Below are positions 8,905 through 17,755 of a stretch of 64,000 bases of DNA, piece after piece. Source of the DNA: Pedobacter jeongneungensis (GTDB lineage Bacteria; Bacteroidota; Bacteroidia; Sphingobacteriales; Sphingobacteriaceae); the NCBI RefSeq assembly GCF_000633455.1, contig NZ_AYMG01000039.1:62001-126000 (forward strand). Direction: 5' to 3'. Under the pieces are notes generated by a model, which did no database searches, was not told where the DNA came from, and was given only the letters and a program-made list of their open reading frames with translations. Both the position numbers and the translations under genes were made by a program. Each line of letters opens with the position of its first letter. Position 1 is the stretch's first letter.

Positions 8905-9185
8905 TGTAAAAAATATATTACATTACAATAATAAATAGGCTCTACCAGAAAAGCAAATGTTTTGTAAAGAAAATGTTACTCTTTTTAGAAATAAATAATC
9001 CGCTAAAAACAGACAGATCAAAATTTGATTTGACAGCTTTTTAGCCCTAAAAAACATAATTATTCGATGAGGTTTTAATCATCAGCAAATAATGTTCAAT
9101 TATCTGAGAATTTACTGACAAAACTGCAAAACCAAAAAGGATTTATTGATGTTTCTTGAATATTACTAACCAAAAAATTCATAAA
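8905..9185. other. AT-rich divergent intergenic region
   Basis: The stretch separates the divergent GT87-like gene and the second DUF3606 gene, so it must hold both promoters. I found no convincing TTG/TAnnTTTG pair in either direction and no hairpin or repeat worth naming. Confidence 0.4.
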
Positions 9186-9407
9186 ATGGAATATCAACTA
9201 AATTCGATGAATGCGAGGAAAGAATTTATCGAAATCGCAGACGAACAAGACCGTAATTACTGGGCTGCACGATTGGGCGTTACAGCTGAAAAACTGAAAT
9301 CTGTTGTTAAAGCTATTCAAAGCATGGAATTTTCTATTCTGAAAGAATACTTAATGATGGAAAAAATTAAATCCGGAAGTACCTATCAACGGTTTGTGAA
9401 TCAATAA
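9186..9407 (+). CDS. Second DUF3606-like small protein
   Basis: Starting at ATG 9186 gives 73 residues (MEYQLNSMNARKEFIEI); the longer reading needs a TTG start at 9156. DEQDRNYWAARLGVTAEKLKSVVKAIQSM matches the DUF3606 core and aligns with the protein encoded at 7414-7587 (DYW/NYW, KFGVSKDKLKAAVQTVG / RLGVTAEKLKSVVKAIQS). It has an added C-terminal tail of about 25 residues. The two genes may be old paralogues. No function known. Confidence 0.7.
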   Translation: MEYQLNSMNARKEFIEIADEQDRNYWAARLGVTAEKLKSVVKAIQSMEFSILKEYLMMEKIKSGSTYQRFVNQ

Positions 9408-9415
9408 TCAGGAAC

Positions 9416-9616
9416 ATGGACTACAAAATTAATAAAAACGAAAAACCGGCAGCAGTTGATCAACCCATTACTGATTGTACACATTTAATTGATTTACCAC
9501 CAGTTAAAAGTGTTTTTGACCAAAAGGTAAAAGGAAATAGTATAAATCATCCAAAAGCAGGTATTAGAACCCTAACTGCTTTCTTCCATAAGAATGGCCT
9601 GGCAAATTTGCTATAA
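9416..9616 (+). CDS. Small hypothetical protein (66 aa)
   Basis: Begins 8 bases after the DUF3606 stop, preceded by an AGGA-like element, and reads 66 residues without recognisable domains: a polar N-terminus (MDYKINKNEKPAAVDQP) and a hydrophobic end. The tight spacing suggests co-transcription with the DUF3606 gene. It has no signal peptide or membrane helix and could be a chance frame; I have no family for it. Confidence 0.4.
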   Translation: MDYKINKNEKPAAVDQPITDCTHLIDLPPVKSVFDQKVKGNSINHPKAGIRTLTAFFHKNGLANLL

Positions 9617-9618
9617 TT

Positions 9619-10764
9619 TTATTTAAAAAATGATTGGTATAAACTGTTGATTGCTGCCCGGCTAAAGTCGGGGAAACCATCAGTGTAAGTAGCATTTATG
9701 CCATTGGTAATGATCACAAATCCAAATTTTTCTTTCGGATTAAAGAACATGGTACTGTATAAACCATAGGCAGAACCAGTATGACCTTTTAGCTTAACGC
9801 CTGGGATAAAGTTATCGGCCGTTCTAATGGCAAAGCCATAACCTTCTTCATCGGTTAAAGCTGTTTGCATTTGTTTGGCACTCTTTTTACTGATAATCTT
9901 TACACCATTTGCGGTGCCATAATTCATGTGCATGATCATGTATTTAGCAAGATCAGTTGCGGAGATTTTCATCCCTCCTGTTGGTGAAAAAACCGGGGTG
10001 GTATAACCCATTACATAATTGGCTATCTCTGCCCTGCGTGGTGCATATGCCGTTGGTGAAGGTGTATAAGATTTTGTATCGGGATGATATTCGTATAGCT
10101 TTACAAAACGCGTGCTATCTAAAGAATCCACACAATAACCTGCATAAAGTCCTAGAGGTTTAAGCACATGGTTTTTCACATAATTATCAAAGCGCTCACC
10201 CGATTTTTTCTCTATTATGGTGCCGATCAGGTTAAAATTGAGGTTACAATAGTCAAATTTGCTTCCCGGTAAATAATCGTTGTAACATTTTGCCCAATCT
10301 GGGTTTTTATCCGGATTAATCACATCCAAATTTAAATAGCCTTGCGAATCGTTTAAACTGGAGGTATGAGATAAGGCCATTTTTAAGGTAATTTTCTGAT
10401 CGGGAAATTTTGGATTCCTGATTTTAAAACCCACCAGGTCACCGAAATCATCATCGAGAGAAATTTTACCTGCTTCTACCAGTTGCATGATGGATGTTGC
10501 CGAAAAAGATTTCGAAATAGATGCGATCCTAAAAATGTCCTGATCGCTTAAAGCCTGTTTATTTTCAAGATCTTTCAATCCAAATGAATGGGTATAAATA
10601 ATCTTGCCCTGCTTTACTACAGCTACCGAAGCACCAACAGCACTATATTTTTCCATTACAGTTTTAAAATCTGCTTCAGCCTTTACATTCTGGGCATTTG
10701 ACTGTTGCGTTATTCCTACAAGTAAAAAGAGTGCAAAAAGATGCTTAAGGCAAGATATTTTCAT
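9619..10764 (-). CDS. Secreted serine hydrolase (class C beta-lactamase-like fold)
   Basis: 381 residues with a signal peptide ending in SNAQ (about residue 25). The active-site set of the beta-lactamase/DD-peptidase superfamily is present: S82-I-S-K85 with the nucleophile Ser82, Y172-C-N174 as the YxN motif, and H328-T-G330 in place of KTG, as in many esterase/peptidase members (EstB, ADP, CubicO). It is probably periplasmic and acts on peptides or esters; HTG rather than KTG makes beta-lactam hydrolysis less likely. It is convergent with the 66-aa gene, with a 2-base gap. Confidence 0.85.
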   Translation of the reverse strand: MKISCLKHLFALFLLVGITQQSNAQNVKAEADFKTVMEKYSAVGASVAVVKQGKIIYTHSFGLKDLENKQALSDQDIFRIASISKSFSATSIMQLVEAGKISLDDDFGDLVGFKIRNPKFPDQKITLKMALSHTSSLNDSQGYLNLDVINPDKNPDWAKCYNDYLPGSKFDYCNLNFNLIGTIIEKKSGERFDNYVKNHVLKPLGLYAGYCVDSLDSTRFVKLYEYHPDTKSYTPSPTAYAPRRAEIANYVMGYTTPVFSPTGGMKISATDLAKYMIMHMNYGTANGVKIISKKSAKQMQTALTDEEGYGFAIRTADNFIPGVKLKGHTGSAYGLYSTMFFNPKEKFGFVIITNGINATYTDGFPDFSRAAINSLYQSFFK

Positions 10765-10806
10765 GAGTTATAGGGCTAAGCACTAAAGATAGGTGATGAG
10801 GCCAAA

Positions 10807-10814
10807 CAAAGTTA
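10807..10814 (-). promoter_or_regulatory. Candidate -7 box for the serine hydrolase gene
   Basis: TAACTTTG on the minus strand fits TAnnTTTG and lies 43 bases upstream of the ATG at 10764. No TTG was found at the expected upstream distance. Confidence 0.3.
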
Positions 10815-10830
10815 ACACGTAGTAAAAAAT

Positions 10831-11292
10831 TTACTTCGCGTCGTTTACTTCAAGCCAATGACCATCAGGATCTTTGAAATAAATCTGTTTTACGCCATCA
10901 ACGCGGAGCGTAATGCCTTTTTCTTTGCCCGCCCAATCTTCAAAACTGATGTTTTTTGCATTGAGTTTTTTAACAAAATCGTCAACAGATGGAACACTAA
11001 AACATAAATGTCCGTTTTTATCAAAAGTTTCATTGCCTTTTGCTCCCTGAATCAAATGTAATTGTCCGGCAGCTCCTAAAGTAAACCAGGTGTGGCGATT
11101 ATCTTTAAAAGGCTCTGGAATGATATTCAGGTTAAAAACACTTTCGTAAAAAGTAGTGGCTGTGTTTAAATCGGCTACATAAACAGCAATGTGGTTTAAA
11201 ACAGCAGGTACATTTTCGGATTTATTCTGCGCCATGGCTTTTTGAAAAATGAAAGAAAATAAAATGATGGTAGTTAGGGAGACTTTTTTCAT
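10831..11292 (-). CDS. Exported VOC (glyoxalase/bleomycin-resistance fold) protein
   Basis: 153 residues with a signal peptide (MKKVSLTTIILFSFIFQKAMAQ). The mature part is one VOC unit: LNHIAVYVADLNTATTFYESVFNL, then HLCFSVPSVDDFVKKL and YFKDPDGHWLEVND, the usual beta-alpha-beta-beta-beta pattern with metal-ligand positions His (HIAVYV), His (HLCF) and Glu (WLEV). VOC proteins include glyoxalase I and dioxygenases. Export to the periplasm is less common and leaves the substrate open. Monocistronic, with a repeat-rich region upstream. Confidence 0.8.
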   Translation of the reverse strand: MKKVSLTTIILFSFIFQKAMAQNKSENVPAVLNHIAVYVADLNTATTFYESVFNLNIIPEPFKDNRHTWFTLGAAGQLHLIQGAKGNETFDKNGHLCFSVPSVDDFVKKLNAKNISFEDWAGKEKGITLRVDGVKQIYFKDPDGHWLEVNDAK

Positions 11293-11337
11293 GCTTAAAT
11301 ATCATACAAAATTTTCAATAAATGATAAAATATAAGA

Positions 11338-11560
11338 TTTAACTATGGCTATGAGAAGCTAAGTGAATTTCATCATTGCGTGGCACTTGCAGTGCCGATT
11401 TTCAAGGAAATAATCTTAACGGCCCCGCTTGTAGCGATCGTTGTAAGATTACTTCGTCGGCTAAAAAAGCCTTCTCGCAATGACGATTCCTCGCTGCCTA
11501 TCAATCCGTTGCTCTCTCCTGTATAAAACAAAAGTCTTAGCGAGACGCTAAGACCAGGAA
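11338..11560. repeat. Intergenic repeat unit, copy A
   Basis: A roughly 220-base segment repeated nearly intact at 11705-11928. It starts AACTATGGCTAT, holds TCATTGCG (11372-11379) and its complement CGCAATGA (11476-11483) as outer arms, TTCGTCGGCTAAAAAAGCC, and ends in the GTCTTAGCG hairpin (11534-11554). Differences between copies are scattered single bases. No credible gene inside. Confidence 0.8.
11534..11554. repeat. GTCTTAGCG hairpin, copy 1
   Basis: Perfect 9-bp arms GTCTTAGCG / CGCTAAGAC around an AGA loop. The same hairpin recurs at 11675-11697 and 11902-11922. Confidence 0.8.
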
Positions 11561-11674
11561 AGAGATCTAAACAGATTTCTCGACTGCGTTGCACTCCGAT
11601 CGAAATAACGATCGCGGGGAATTTTCCGTGTTCTCCGTGCATCCGTGGCAAAAATTAATTGCAGTAAAAACAAA

Positions 11675-11697
11675 GGTCTTAGCGAGATGCTAAGACC
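11675..11697. repeat. GTCTTAGCG hairpin, copy 2
   Basis: GGTCTTAGC pairs with GCTAAGACC; one base in the loop-proximal part differs from the other copies (GAGAT for GAGAC). It lies between the two long repeat units. Confidence 0.75.
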
Positions 11698-11704
11698 AGG
11701 AAAG

Positions 11705-11928
11705 TTTAACTATGGCTATAAGAAGCTAAGTAAATTTCATCATTGCGTGGCACAGCAAGTGCCGATTTTCAAGGAAATAATCTTAACGGGCCCGCTTGTA
11801 GCGATCGTTGTAAGATTGCTTCGTCGGCTAAAAAAAGCCTTCTCGCAATGACGATTTCTCGCTGCCTGTCAATCCGTAGCTCTCTCCTGTATAAAACAAA
11901 AGTCTTAGCGAGACGCTAAGACCAGTAA
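11705..11928. repeat. Intergenic repeat unit, copy B
   Basis: Direct repeat of 11338-11560 with the same internal order of motifs; it differs by scattered substitutions and indels, for example CACTTGCAGTGCC versus CACAGCAAGTGCC. It ends with hairpin copy 3 (11902-11922). Confidence 0.8.
11902..11922. repeat. GTCTTAGCG hairpin, copy 3
   Basis: Identical to copy 1, at the end of repeat unit B. Confidence 0.8.
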
Positions 11929-11957
11929 AGGCGCTAAGTCTAAAAATCACAAGAAAG

Positions 11958-12058
11958 ATCGTCATTGCGAGGAGGAACGACGAAGCAATCTTTGATGCAT
12001 GAAGTTTTTACTATAAAGATTGCTTCGTCGGCTAAAAAAGCCTTCTCGCAATGACGAT
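11958..12058. repeat. Long REP-like inverted repeat (CGTCATTGCGAG ... CTCGCAATGACG)
   Basis: ATCGTCATTGCGAG at the left pairs with CTCGCAATGACGAT at the right, and an inner pair CGACGAAGCAATCTTT / AAAGATTGCTTCGTCG extends the stem. This resembles the CGTCATTGCGAGGAGGAACG-type palindromic repeats scattered between genes in many Bacteroidota genomes. Copies A and B carry the right half of the same element. It contains no gene and sits just downstream of the aldo/keto reductase stop codon. Confidence 0.75.
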
Positions 12059-12112
12059 TTCTCGCGGTTTATCTTTCTGCTGAAAATGATGATCGCGGCG
12101 AATTTTCCATTC

Positions 12113-12943
12113 TTATCGCGCTAAACTTTCAAATTCTTCTTCAGTTAATTCGATTTCTGCCGCTTTTAAGTTTTCCTTTAAATGCTCTACAGATTTTGTG
12201 CCAGGGATTAAAAGGATATTCGATGATCTCTTTAACAACCAGGCCAAAGCAATCTGTGCGGTTGTAGCTTTATGTGTTTCGGCAATGGCTTTAATTTTAT
12301 CTTCCAGTTTATGAGGACCAGAAGCCAAAGGAAACCAGGGGATAAAAGCCAGTCCCTGTTCTGCAGTAAAATCTAAAACACGCTCCCACTGTCTGTTGCT
12401 AAGGTTATATAAATTTTGAACAGAAACAACCGGCAAAATATCCTGCACCTGCTTAATCTGATCAATGGTCACTTCTGATAAGCCTACGTGTTTTATTTTA
12501 CCTTCTTTTACTGCCTCTGCCACAGGCGCAAGGGTTTTGGCTACATCAACATTTGGATCAATGCGGTGAAGCTGCCATAAATCGATTGAATCTACTTTTA
12601 AACGCTGCAAACTTCCTTCAATATCCTGTCTGATTTTTTCAGGAGTGCCATTAGGTATCCAATTGTTTGGGCCTGGTCTGTCAAAACCGCCTTTAGTAGC
12701 GATAAAAAGATTCTTTTGAAAAGGCGATAAAGCATCTGCAATAAGTGTTTCGTTAAACTTTGGCCCGTAAGCCTCTGCAGTATCAATAAAATTAACGCCA
12801 TTTGCAACTGCTTCCCTCAAAACGGTTATGGCATTTTCGCGATCTTCTACTTCGCCAAAAACGCCATTACCAGTTAATTGCATTGCGCCATAGCCTAAAC
12901 GATTAACTTCTAATTCGCCAAATTTAAATGTTGTTTTTCCCAT
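12113..12943 (-). CDS. Aldo/keto reductase
   Basis: 276-residue (alpha/beta)8 NADPH-dependent oxidoreductase. The catalytic tetrad is visible: Asp54 (NFIDTAEAYG), Tyr59, Lys84 (IATKGG) and His126 (LWQLHRID). The C-terminal LLIPGTKSVEHLKENLKA is the usual NADP-binding segment. The protein resembles the YajO/oxidoreductase group that reduces diverse aldehydes and ketones; the natural substrate is unknown. It is cytoplasmic and monocistronic, with repeats right behind its stop codon. Confidence 0.92.
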   Translation of the reverse strand: MGKTTFKFGELEVNRLGYGAMQLTGNGVFGEVEDRENAITVLREAVANGVNFIDTAEAYGPKFNETLIADALSPFQKNLFIATKGGFDRPGPNNWIPNGTPEKIRQDIEGSLQRLKVDSIDLWQLHRIDPNVDVAKTLAPVAEAVKEGKIKHVGLSEVTIDQIKQVQDILPVVSVQNLYNLSNRQWERVLDFTAEQGLAFIPWFPLASGPHKLEDKIKAIAETHKATTAQIALAWLLKRSSNILLIPGTKSVEHLKENLKAAEIELTEEEFESLAR

Positions 12944-13047
12944 TTTTTTCAGATATGATGATAAATAATACGATAAAGATAACCGCAGGCAGATGGCATT
13001 GTTTTTAAAATGAATTTTATGATAAATAAATGAACAAGAAATAAAAA

Positions 13048-13071
13048 AGGCTGCCCCAAGTGGAGCAGCCT
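13048..13071 (-). terminator. Rho-independent terminator of the RND efflux operon
   Basis: AGGCTGCCCCA (13048-13058) pairs with TGGAGCAGCCT (13061-13071) with one mismatch and a tiny loop; read on the minus strand it is followed by a T run (complement of 13043-13048). It lies 64 bases beyond the outer-membrane channel stop codon. Confidence 0.8.
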
Positions 13072-13134
13072 AATTGAATATAAGGATAATATGACTTAAA
13101 AGGTATTGTAATATTTAAAGGATTTGGATGTTTA

Positions 13135-14577
13135 TTAATTCCATCCGCCACCAAGGGCGTGATAAATATCTACCACAGCATTTAACTGTTGCTTTTTGGT
13201 CTCGATAAGTTCTAACTTCGACTGTAATGCATCGCGTTGGGTCATCAATACCTCAAAATAATCAGCTCTTGCCGATTTAAACAAATCGTTCGAAATATCA
13301 ATCGACTGTGTAAGTGCGGCAACTTGTTTCGCTTTCAGATCGTAACTTTTTTGCAGATTGCTGATTTTCGACATTTGATTGGCTACCTCAATGTAACCGT
13401 TTAAAATGGTCTTTTCGTAATCAAAAACGGCCTGCAACTGTTTGGCATTTGCCGTTAAATATTCTGCTTTTATAGCATTTCTATTGATCAGCGGTCCGGC
13501 TAAATCTCCTGCTAAAGAGTAAATCAAAGATTCCGGCGTTCTTAACAGATAAGAAGGATTAAATGCCTGGTAACCGATGGTTGCAGAAATGCCCAAAGAT
13601 GGGTAAAACTGTGCTTTGGCCACTTTAACATCTAATTTAGCTGCTGCCAGTTCGAATTCGGCCTGTTTAATGTCCGGACGATTAGCCAATAATTGTGATG
13701 GCAATCCTGTTTGTACGGTTGGAGGTACCAGATCGGTAAAATTAGATTTATCTCTGATAATCGGCTGAGGATAACGGCCTAACAGGAAATTAATTTTATT
13801 CTCTGTTTCGGTAATGTTCTGCTGAATATCAAACTCTAAACTTTTTGAGCTTAATACCTCTGCCTCAAATTTGCGCACAGCAAGTTCATTAACCCTTGAA
13901 GCCTGTTTTTGGATTTTCATCAGCTCCAGGGCGTTGCTCTGCAGCTCGATGTTCTTTTTCACAGTCTCTAACTGATTATCGGCAGCTAATAATTCATAAT
14001 ATGAATTGGCCACTTCGGCAATTAAATTGGTAATGACAAAATTCTTACCCTCAACCGTTGATAGATAGTGGCTAATGGCTGCTTTTTTAGAGTTGCGCAG
14101 TTTATGCCAGATATCAGCTTCCCAATTGGCCTGTAAGCCAAAATGATAATCAGGTAATACTTCAGGCACTTCTTTACCAGGTGTAATTTCTGTTGAGGCA
14201 TCGCCGGCACCCGAACTGGTGTAACGGCCCACTTTATCAAATCCAGCACCAACACCATAGGTTACGTTTGGTAAAAGTTCTCCTTTTCTGGCCTTGATTT
14301 CGTTTTTGGCAATTTCGATATCCTGAAGCGTGATATTTAACTCCTGGTTATTTTTAAGTGCAGTATCAATCAGGTTTACCAGGTTTGGATCGGTAAAAAA
14401 GTTACGCCACTTAATATTGGCTGTGTTTACCGTATCCTGCGAGCCGTTAAAGGCTGCAGGTACGTTTTTATTTTCGGAGCGTTGGGCCACTTCTGGCAAT
14501 TTACAGGCGGTATATGCAGCGCATATTAACACCAATCCAATGCTTTTATAAATATTTTGCTTAAACATTGTTTTCAA
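13135..14577 (-). CDS. RND efflux outer-membrane lipoprotein channel (OprM/TolC family)
   Basis: 480 residues. The N-terminal signal ends in a lipobox AYTAC, with Cys25 as the lipidation site. Two repeats of long helices follow (for example ELNITLQDIEIAKNEIKARKGELLPNVTYGVG and LANRPDIKQAEFELAAAKLDVKVAKAQFYPS), the outer membrane efflux protein pattern. It should form the trimeric exit duct of the pump encoded upstream, with which it overlaps by 17 bases. Last gene of the three-gene operon, followed by a strong terminator. Confidence 0.93.
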   Translation of the reverse strand: MKTMFKQNIYKSIGLVLICAAYTACKLPEVAQRSENKNVPAAFNGSQDTVNTANIKWRNFFTDPNLVNLIDTALKNNQELNITLQDIEIAKNEIKARKGELLPNVTYGVGAGFDKVGRYTSSGAGDASTEITPGKEVPEVLPDYHFGLQANWEADIWHKLRNSKKAAISHYLSTVEGKNFVITNLIAEVANSYYELLAADNQLETVKKNIELQSNALELMKIQKQASRVNELAVRKFEAEVLSSKSLEFDIQQNITETENKINFLLGRYPQPIIRDKSNFTDLVPPTVQTGLPSQLLANRPDIKQAEFELAAAKLDVKVAKAQFYPSLGISATIGYQAFNPSYLLRTPESLIYSLAGDLAGPLINRNAIKAEYLTANAKQLQAVFDYEKTILNGYIEVANQMSKISNLQKSYDLKAKQVAALTQSIDISNDLFKSARADYFEVLMTQRDALQSKLELIETKKQQLNAVVDIYHALGGGWN

Positions 14578-17500
14578 TTTCTTCAGTTAATGGATGTTCT
14601 TCTTCAATCTTAATCAGCTTGTGTTTTGCTGCAATTGTTCCGAATATATAATACAACCCTGGGATAACAATTACCCCGAAAATGGTACCGAAAAGCATAC
14701 CGCCTGCAGCAGCCGATCCGATGGTACGGTTACCAATTTTACCTGGTCCACTTGCAATCATTAAAGGGATCAAACCTGCAATAAAGGCAAAAGAGGTCAT
14801 TAAAATCGGACGGAAACGCACGCCAGCACCTTCCATGGCTGCCTTAAATACCGTTGCTCCTTGTGCATGCCGCTGCGTGGCAAACTCCACAATCAGTACG
14901 GCGTTTTTACCGAGTAAGCCGATAAGCATCACCATGGCTACCTGCGCATAAATGTTGTTTTCTAATCCTAATAATTTAAGGAACAGGAATGCTCCAAAAA
15001 TACCCGCTGGTAAAGAAAGAATTACCGAAAGTGGTAAAATGAAACTTTCATACTGTGCTGCCAAAACCAGGTACACGAAACCTAAACAGATCAAAAAGAT
15101 GTAAATCGCCTCGTTGCCTCTTGATACCTCATCTTTTGAGATACCTGCCCAATCGATACCAAATCCCCTCGGCAAGGTTTTCTTTGCCACTTCAGTAATG
15201 GCTTTAATGGCCTCACCTGAGCTATAACCAGGAGCCGATTGTCCGCTGATCTCCGAAGCATTGTACATATTGTGACGGGTAATCTCCGATAAACCATAAA
15301 CTTTACGCATTTTGATAAAAGCCGAGAAAGGCACCATCTCATCGCGGTCGTTTTTAACTGATAGCTTTAAGATATCTTCAGGTAAAGCCCTGTACTGAGG
15401 CAATGCCTGTACGATAACTTTATACTGGCGATCGTATTTAATAAAACTGGTTTCGTAGTTACTACCCACAAAAGTTGACAGGGTATTCATCGCATTATCA
15501 ATACTCACGCCTTTTTGTTGCGCAATGTCATTGTCAACATCCAGCATATATTGAGGAAAACTCGCACTGTAGAAAGTAAATACCGATGAAAGCTCTTTAC
15601 GTTTGTTTAACTCGCGTACAAAATCGTTAGCAACAGTTTCCATTTTTTTGTAGTCACCGCTACCTGCTTTATCCAATAAACGAAGTTCGAAACCGCCCGC
15701 TGCACCATAACCCGGAACTGCTGGTGGCTGGAAAAACTCGATGGTTGCACCAGGGATAGATTTTGATTTTTCTTCAAGTTCTTCAATAATCTCAGCTGCC
15801 GAATGTTTACGCTCGCTCCAATCTTTCAGGTTAATTAAACAGGTACCCGAGTTAGATCCTGTACCTTCGGTTAGGATTTCATATCCTGCCAATGATGAAA
15901 CTGACTTCACACCATCAATGTCTTCACACATTTTTTGCAGTTTCTCTGCAATCTGGTCAGTACGTTCTAAAGTAGATCCCGGAGGGGTTTGGATAATGGC
16001 ATAAACCATTCCCTGGTCTTCGTTAGGAATAAAACCTGAAGGTACACTCCCACTTAATCCCCAAACACCCAAACAAAAAGCGATTAATACCCCAAAAGTT
16101 AATATTTTGCGGCTTACCACTTTGCTTAATACCAATTCATATTTACCAGAAAGTTTGTTAAAACCATTATTAAAACCATCTAAGAAACGGTCGATCATGG
16201 TTTTCTTTTTGGCTGAACCGTGATTGTTCTTCAACATAATGGCACACAACGCCGGCGTAAGTGTTAAAGCCACAATACCCGAAAGGATAATTGCTGTTGC
16301 CATGGTAATGGAGAACTGACGGTAGAAAATACCCACCGGACCCGACATAAATGCTACCGGAATAAATACCGATGCCATTAAAAAGGTAATGGCAATAATT
16401 GCTCCACCGATCTCTTTCATGGCCTGTTGTGTAGCCTTTAACACCGAAAGATGCCTGTCGTGCTCCATCTTGGCGTGCACCGCCTCAATTACCACAATCG
16501 CATCATCTACCACTACCCCAATGGCCAATACTAAAGCAAATAAAGTAATTAAGTTGAGTGTGATGCCGAAGAACTGCATAAACACAAAGGTTCCGATTAG
16601 GGATACTGGTACGGCAATGGCTGGAATAAGGGTTGAACGCCAGTCACCAAGAAACAAGAATACCACTAAACCCACCAGGATAAAAGCTTCTACTAAAGTG
16701 TGGATTACTTTTTCAATTGATGCATCCAGGAATTTAGAAACGTCGTAACTGATTTCGTAATCTAAACCTTTTGGGAATGATGCCGATTTAATCTCAGCCA
16801 TCTTGGCTTTAACATCTTTAATTACCTGACTGGCGTTACTGCCGTAAGATTGTTTCAAAACAATCGCAGCAGATGCTTTTCCGTTTAAGGTAGAGTACAA
16901 GTTATAAGCAGAAGCACTAAAATCGACATCAGCGATATCTTTTAAGCGAAGCAATTCTCCATTGGGTGTTGCCCTAACCACGATATTTTCATATCCCTCT
17001 TTGGTATTAAAACGACCTGAATACTTTAACACATATTCAAAAGCCTGCGAACGTTTACCCGAGCTCTCTCCTGTTTTACCCGGAGAGGCTTCTAAACTTT
17101 GCTCATCAAGCGATTTCATTACTTCATCAACAGAGATTTTATACGCCTGCATACGATCCGGTTTAAGCCAGATACGCATGGCGTAATCCCTGTCTCCCAA
17201 AATATCTGCAAAACCTACCCCATCAACCCTCTTCAACTCTGAAAGTAAGTTGATATCAGCATAGTTGTACAGGAAGTTCTGGTTCATTTTAGGGTCTTTA
17301 CTGTACAAGTTGATGTACATCAACATGTTAGATTCCTCGCGTGTGATTTTTACACCCTCACGAACCACTAAAGGAGGAAGTTTATTGGTAACTGCGGCTA
17401 CGCGGTTCTGTACGTTAAGCGAAGCCTGATTGGGATCAGTACCCAGGTTAAATACCACCTGGATTGACGCCTCACCATCGTTACCGGCATCAGAAGCAAT

Positions 17501-17731
17501 GTATTTCATTCCCGGTACACCGTTAAGTGCACGCTCAAGCGGAATAACCACCGATTTAATTAATAACTCGTTGTTCGCCCCAGGATACTCTGCCGTAATA
17601 TTTACTTTAGGCGGAGAAATGGAAGGGAATTGTGTAACTGGCAGGTAGCTGATGGCCAGCACCCCAAGAAACACAATAATAAGCGATATTACGATAGAAA
17701 GGACGGGCCTTTGTATGAATTTACTAAACAT
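14561..17731 (-). CDS. RND multidrug efflux pump, inner-membrane permease (AcrB/MexB-like, HAE1)
   Basis: 1056 residues, the normal length for hydrophobe/amphiphile RND pumps. Twelve membrane helices with two large periplasmic loops are expected; the N-terminal MFSKFIQRPVLSIVISLIIVFLGVLAI is helix 1. The proton-relay aspartate pair is seen in AIGVVVDDAIVVIEAVH (about residue 400). GLLGKNAVLIVEF and RFRPILMTSFAFIAGLIPL are further family marks. It exports drugs, detergents or metabolites by proton antiport, in complex with the flanking adaptor and channel. Its 3' end overlaps the channel gene. Confidence 0.95.
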   Translation of the reverse strand: MFSKFIQRPVLSIVISLIIVFLGVLAISYLPVTQFPSISPPKVNITAEYPGANNELLIKSVVIPLERALNGVPGMKYIASDAGNDGEASIQVVFNLGTDPNQASLNVQNRVAAVTNKLPPLVVREGVKITREESNMLMYINLYSKDPKMNQNFLYNYADINLLSELKRVDGVGFADILGDRDYAMRIWLKPDRMQAYKISVDEVMKSLDEQSLEASPGKTGESSGKRSQAFEYVLKYSGRFNTKEGYENIVVRATPNGELLRLKDIADVDFSASAYNLYSTLNGKASAAIVLKQSYGSNASQVIKDVKAKMAEIKSASFPKGLDYEISYDVSKFLDASIEKVIHTLVEAFILVGLVVFLFLGDWRSTLIPAIAVPVSLIGTFVFMQFFGITLNLITLFALVLAIGVVVDDAIVVIEAVHAKMEHDRHLSVLKATQQAMKEIGGAIIAITFLMASVFIPVAFMSGPVGIFYRQFSITMATAIILSGIVALTLTPALCAIMLKNNHGSAKKKTMIDRFLDGFNNGFNKLSGKYELVLSKVVSRKILTFGVLIAFCLGVWGLSGSVPSGFIPNEDQGMVYAIIQTPPGSTLERTDQIAEKLQKMCEDIDGVKSVSSLAGYEILTEGTGSNSGTCLINLKDWSERKHSAAEIIEELEEKSKSIPGATIEFFQPPAVPGYGAAGGFELRLLDKAGSGDYKKMETVANDFVRELNKRKELSSVFTFYSASFPQYMLDVDNDIAQQKGVSIDNAMNTLSTFVGSNYETSFIKYDRQYKVIVQALPQYRALPEDILKLSVKNDRDEMVPFSAFIKMRKVYGLSEITRHNMYNASEISGQSAPGYSSGEAIKAITEVAKKTLPRGFGIDWAGISKDEVSRGNEAIYIFLICLGFVYLVLAAQYESFILPLSVILSLPAGIFGAFLFLKLLGLENNIYAQVAMVMLIGLLGKNAVLIVEFATQRHAQGATVFKAAMEGAGVRFRPILMTSFAFIAGLIPLMIASGPGKIGNRTIGSAAAGGMLFGTIFGVIVIPGLYYIFGTIAAKHKLIKIEEEHPLTEEIENNV

Positions 17732-17755
17732 AAAATAAGTATGGAGGGGTTTAGA

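Noticed and set aside
9156..9185. TTG start for the second DUF3606 gene
   Set aside because: The ATG at 9186 gives the conserved-looking start; the upstream codons add residues with no family similarity.
11373..11851. Open frames on both strands (11373-11651 minus, 11645-11851 plus) within the repeat block
   Set aside because: They run through the duplicated palindromic units and copy each other; composition is that of repeats, no domain or initiation signal is seen.
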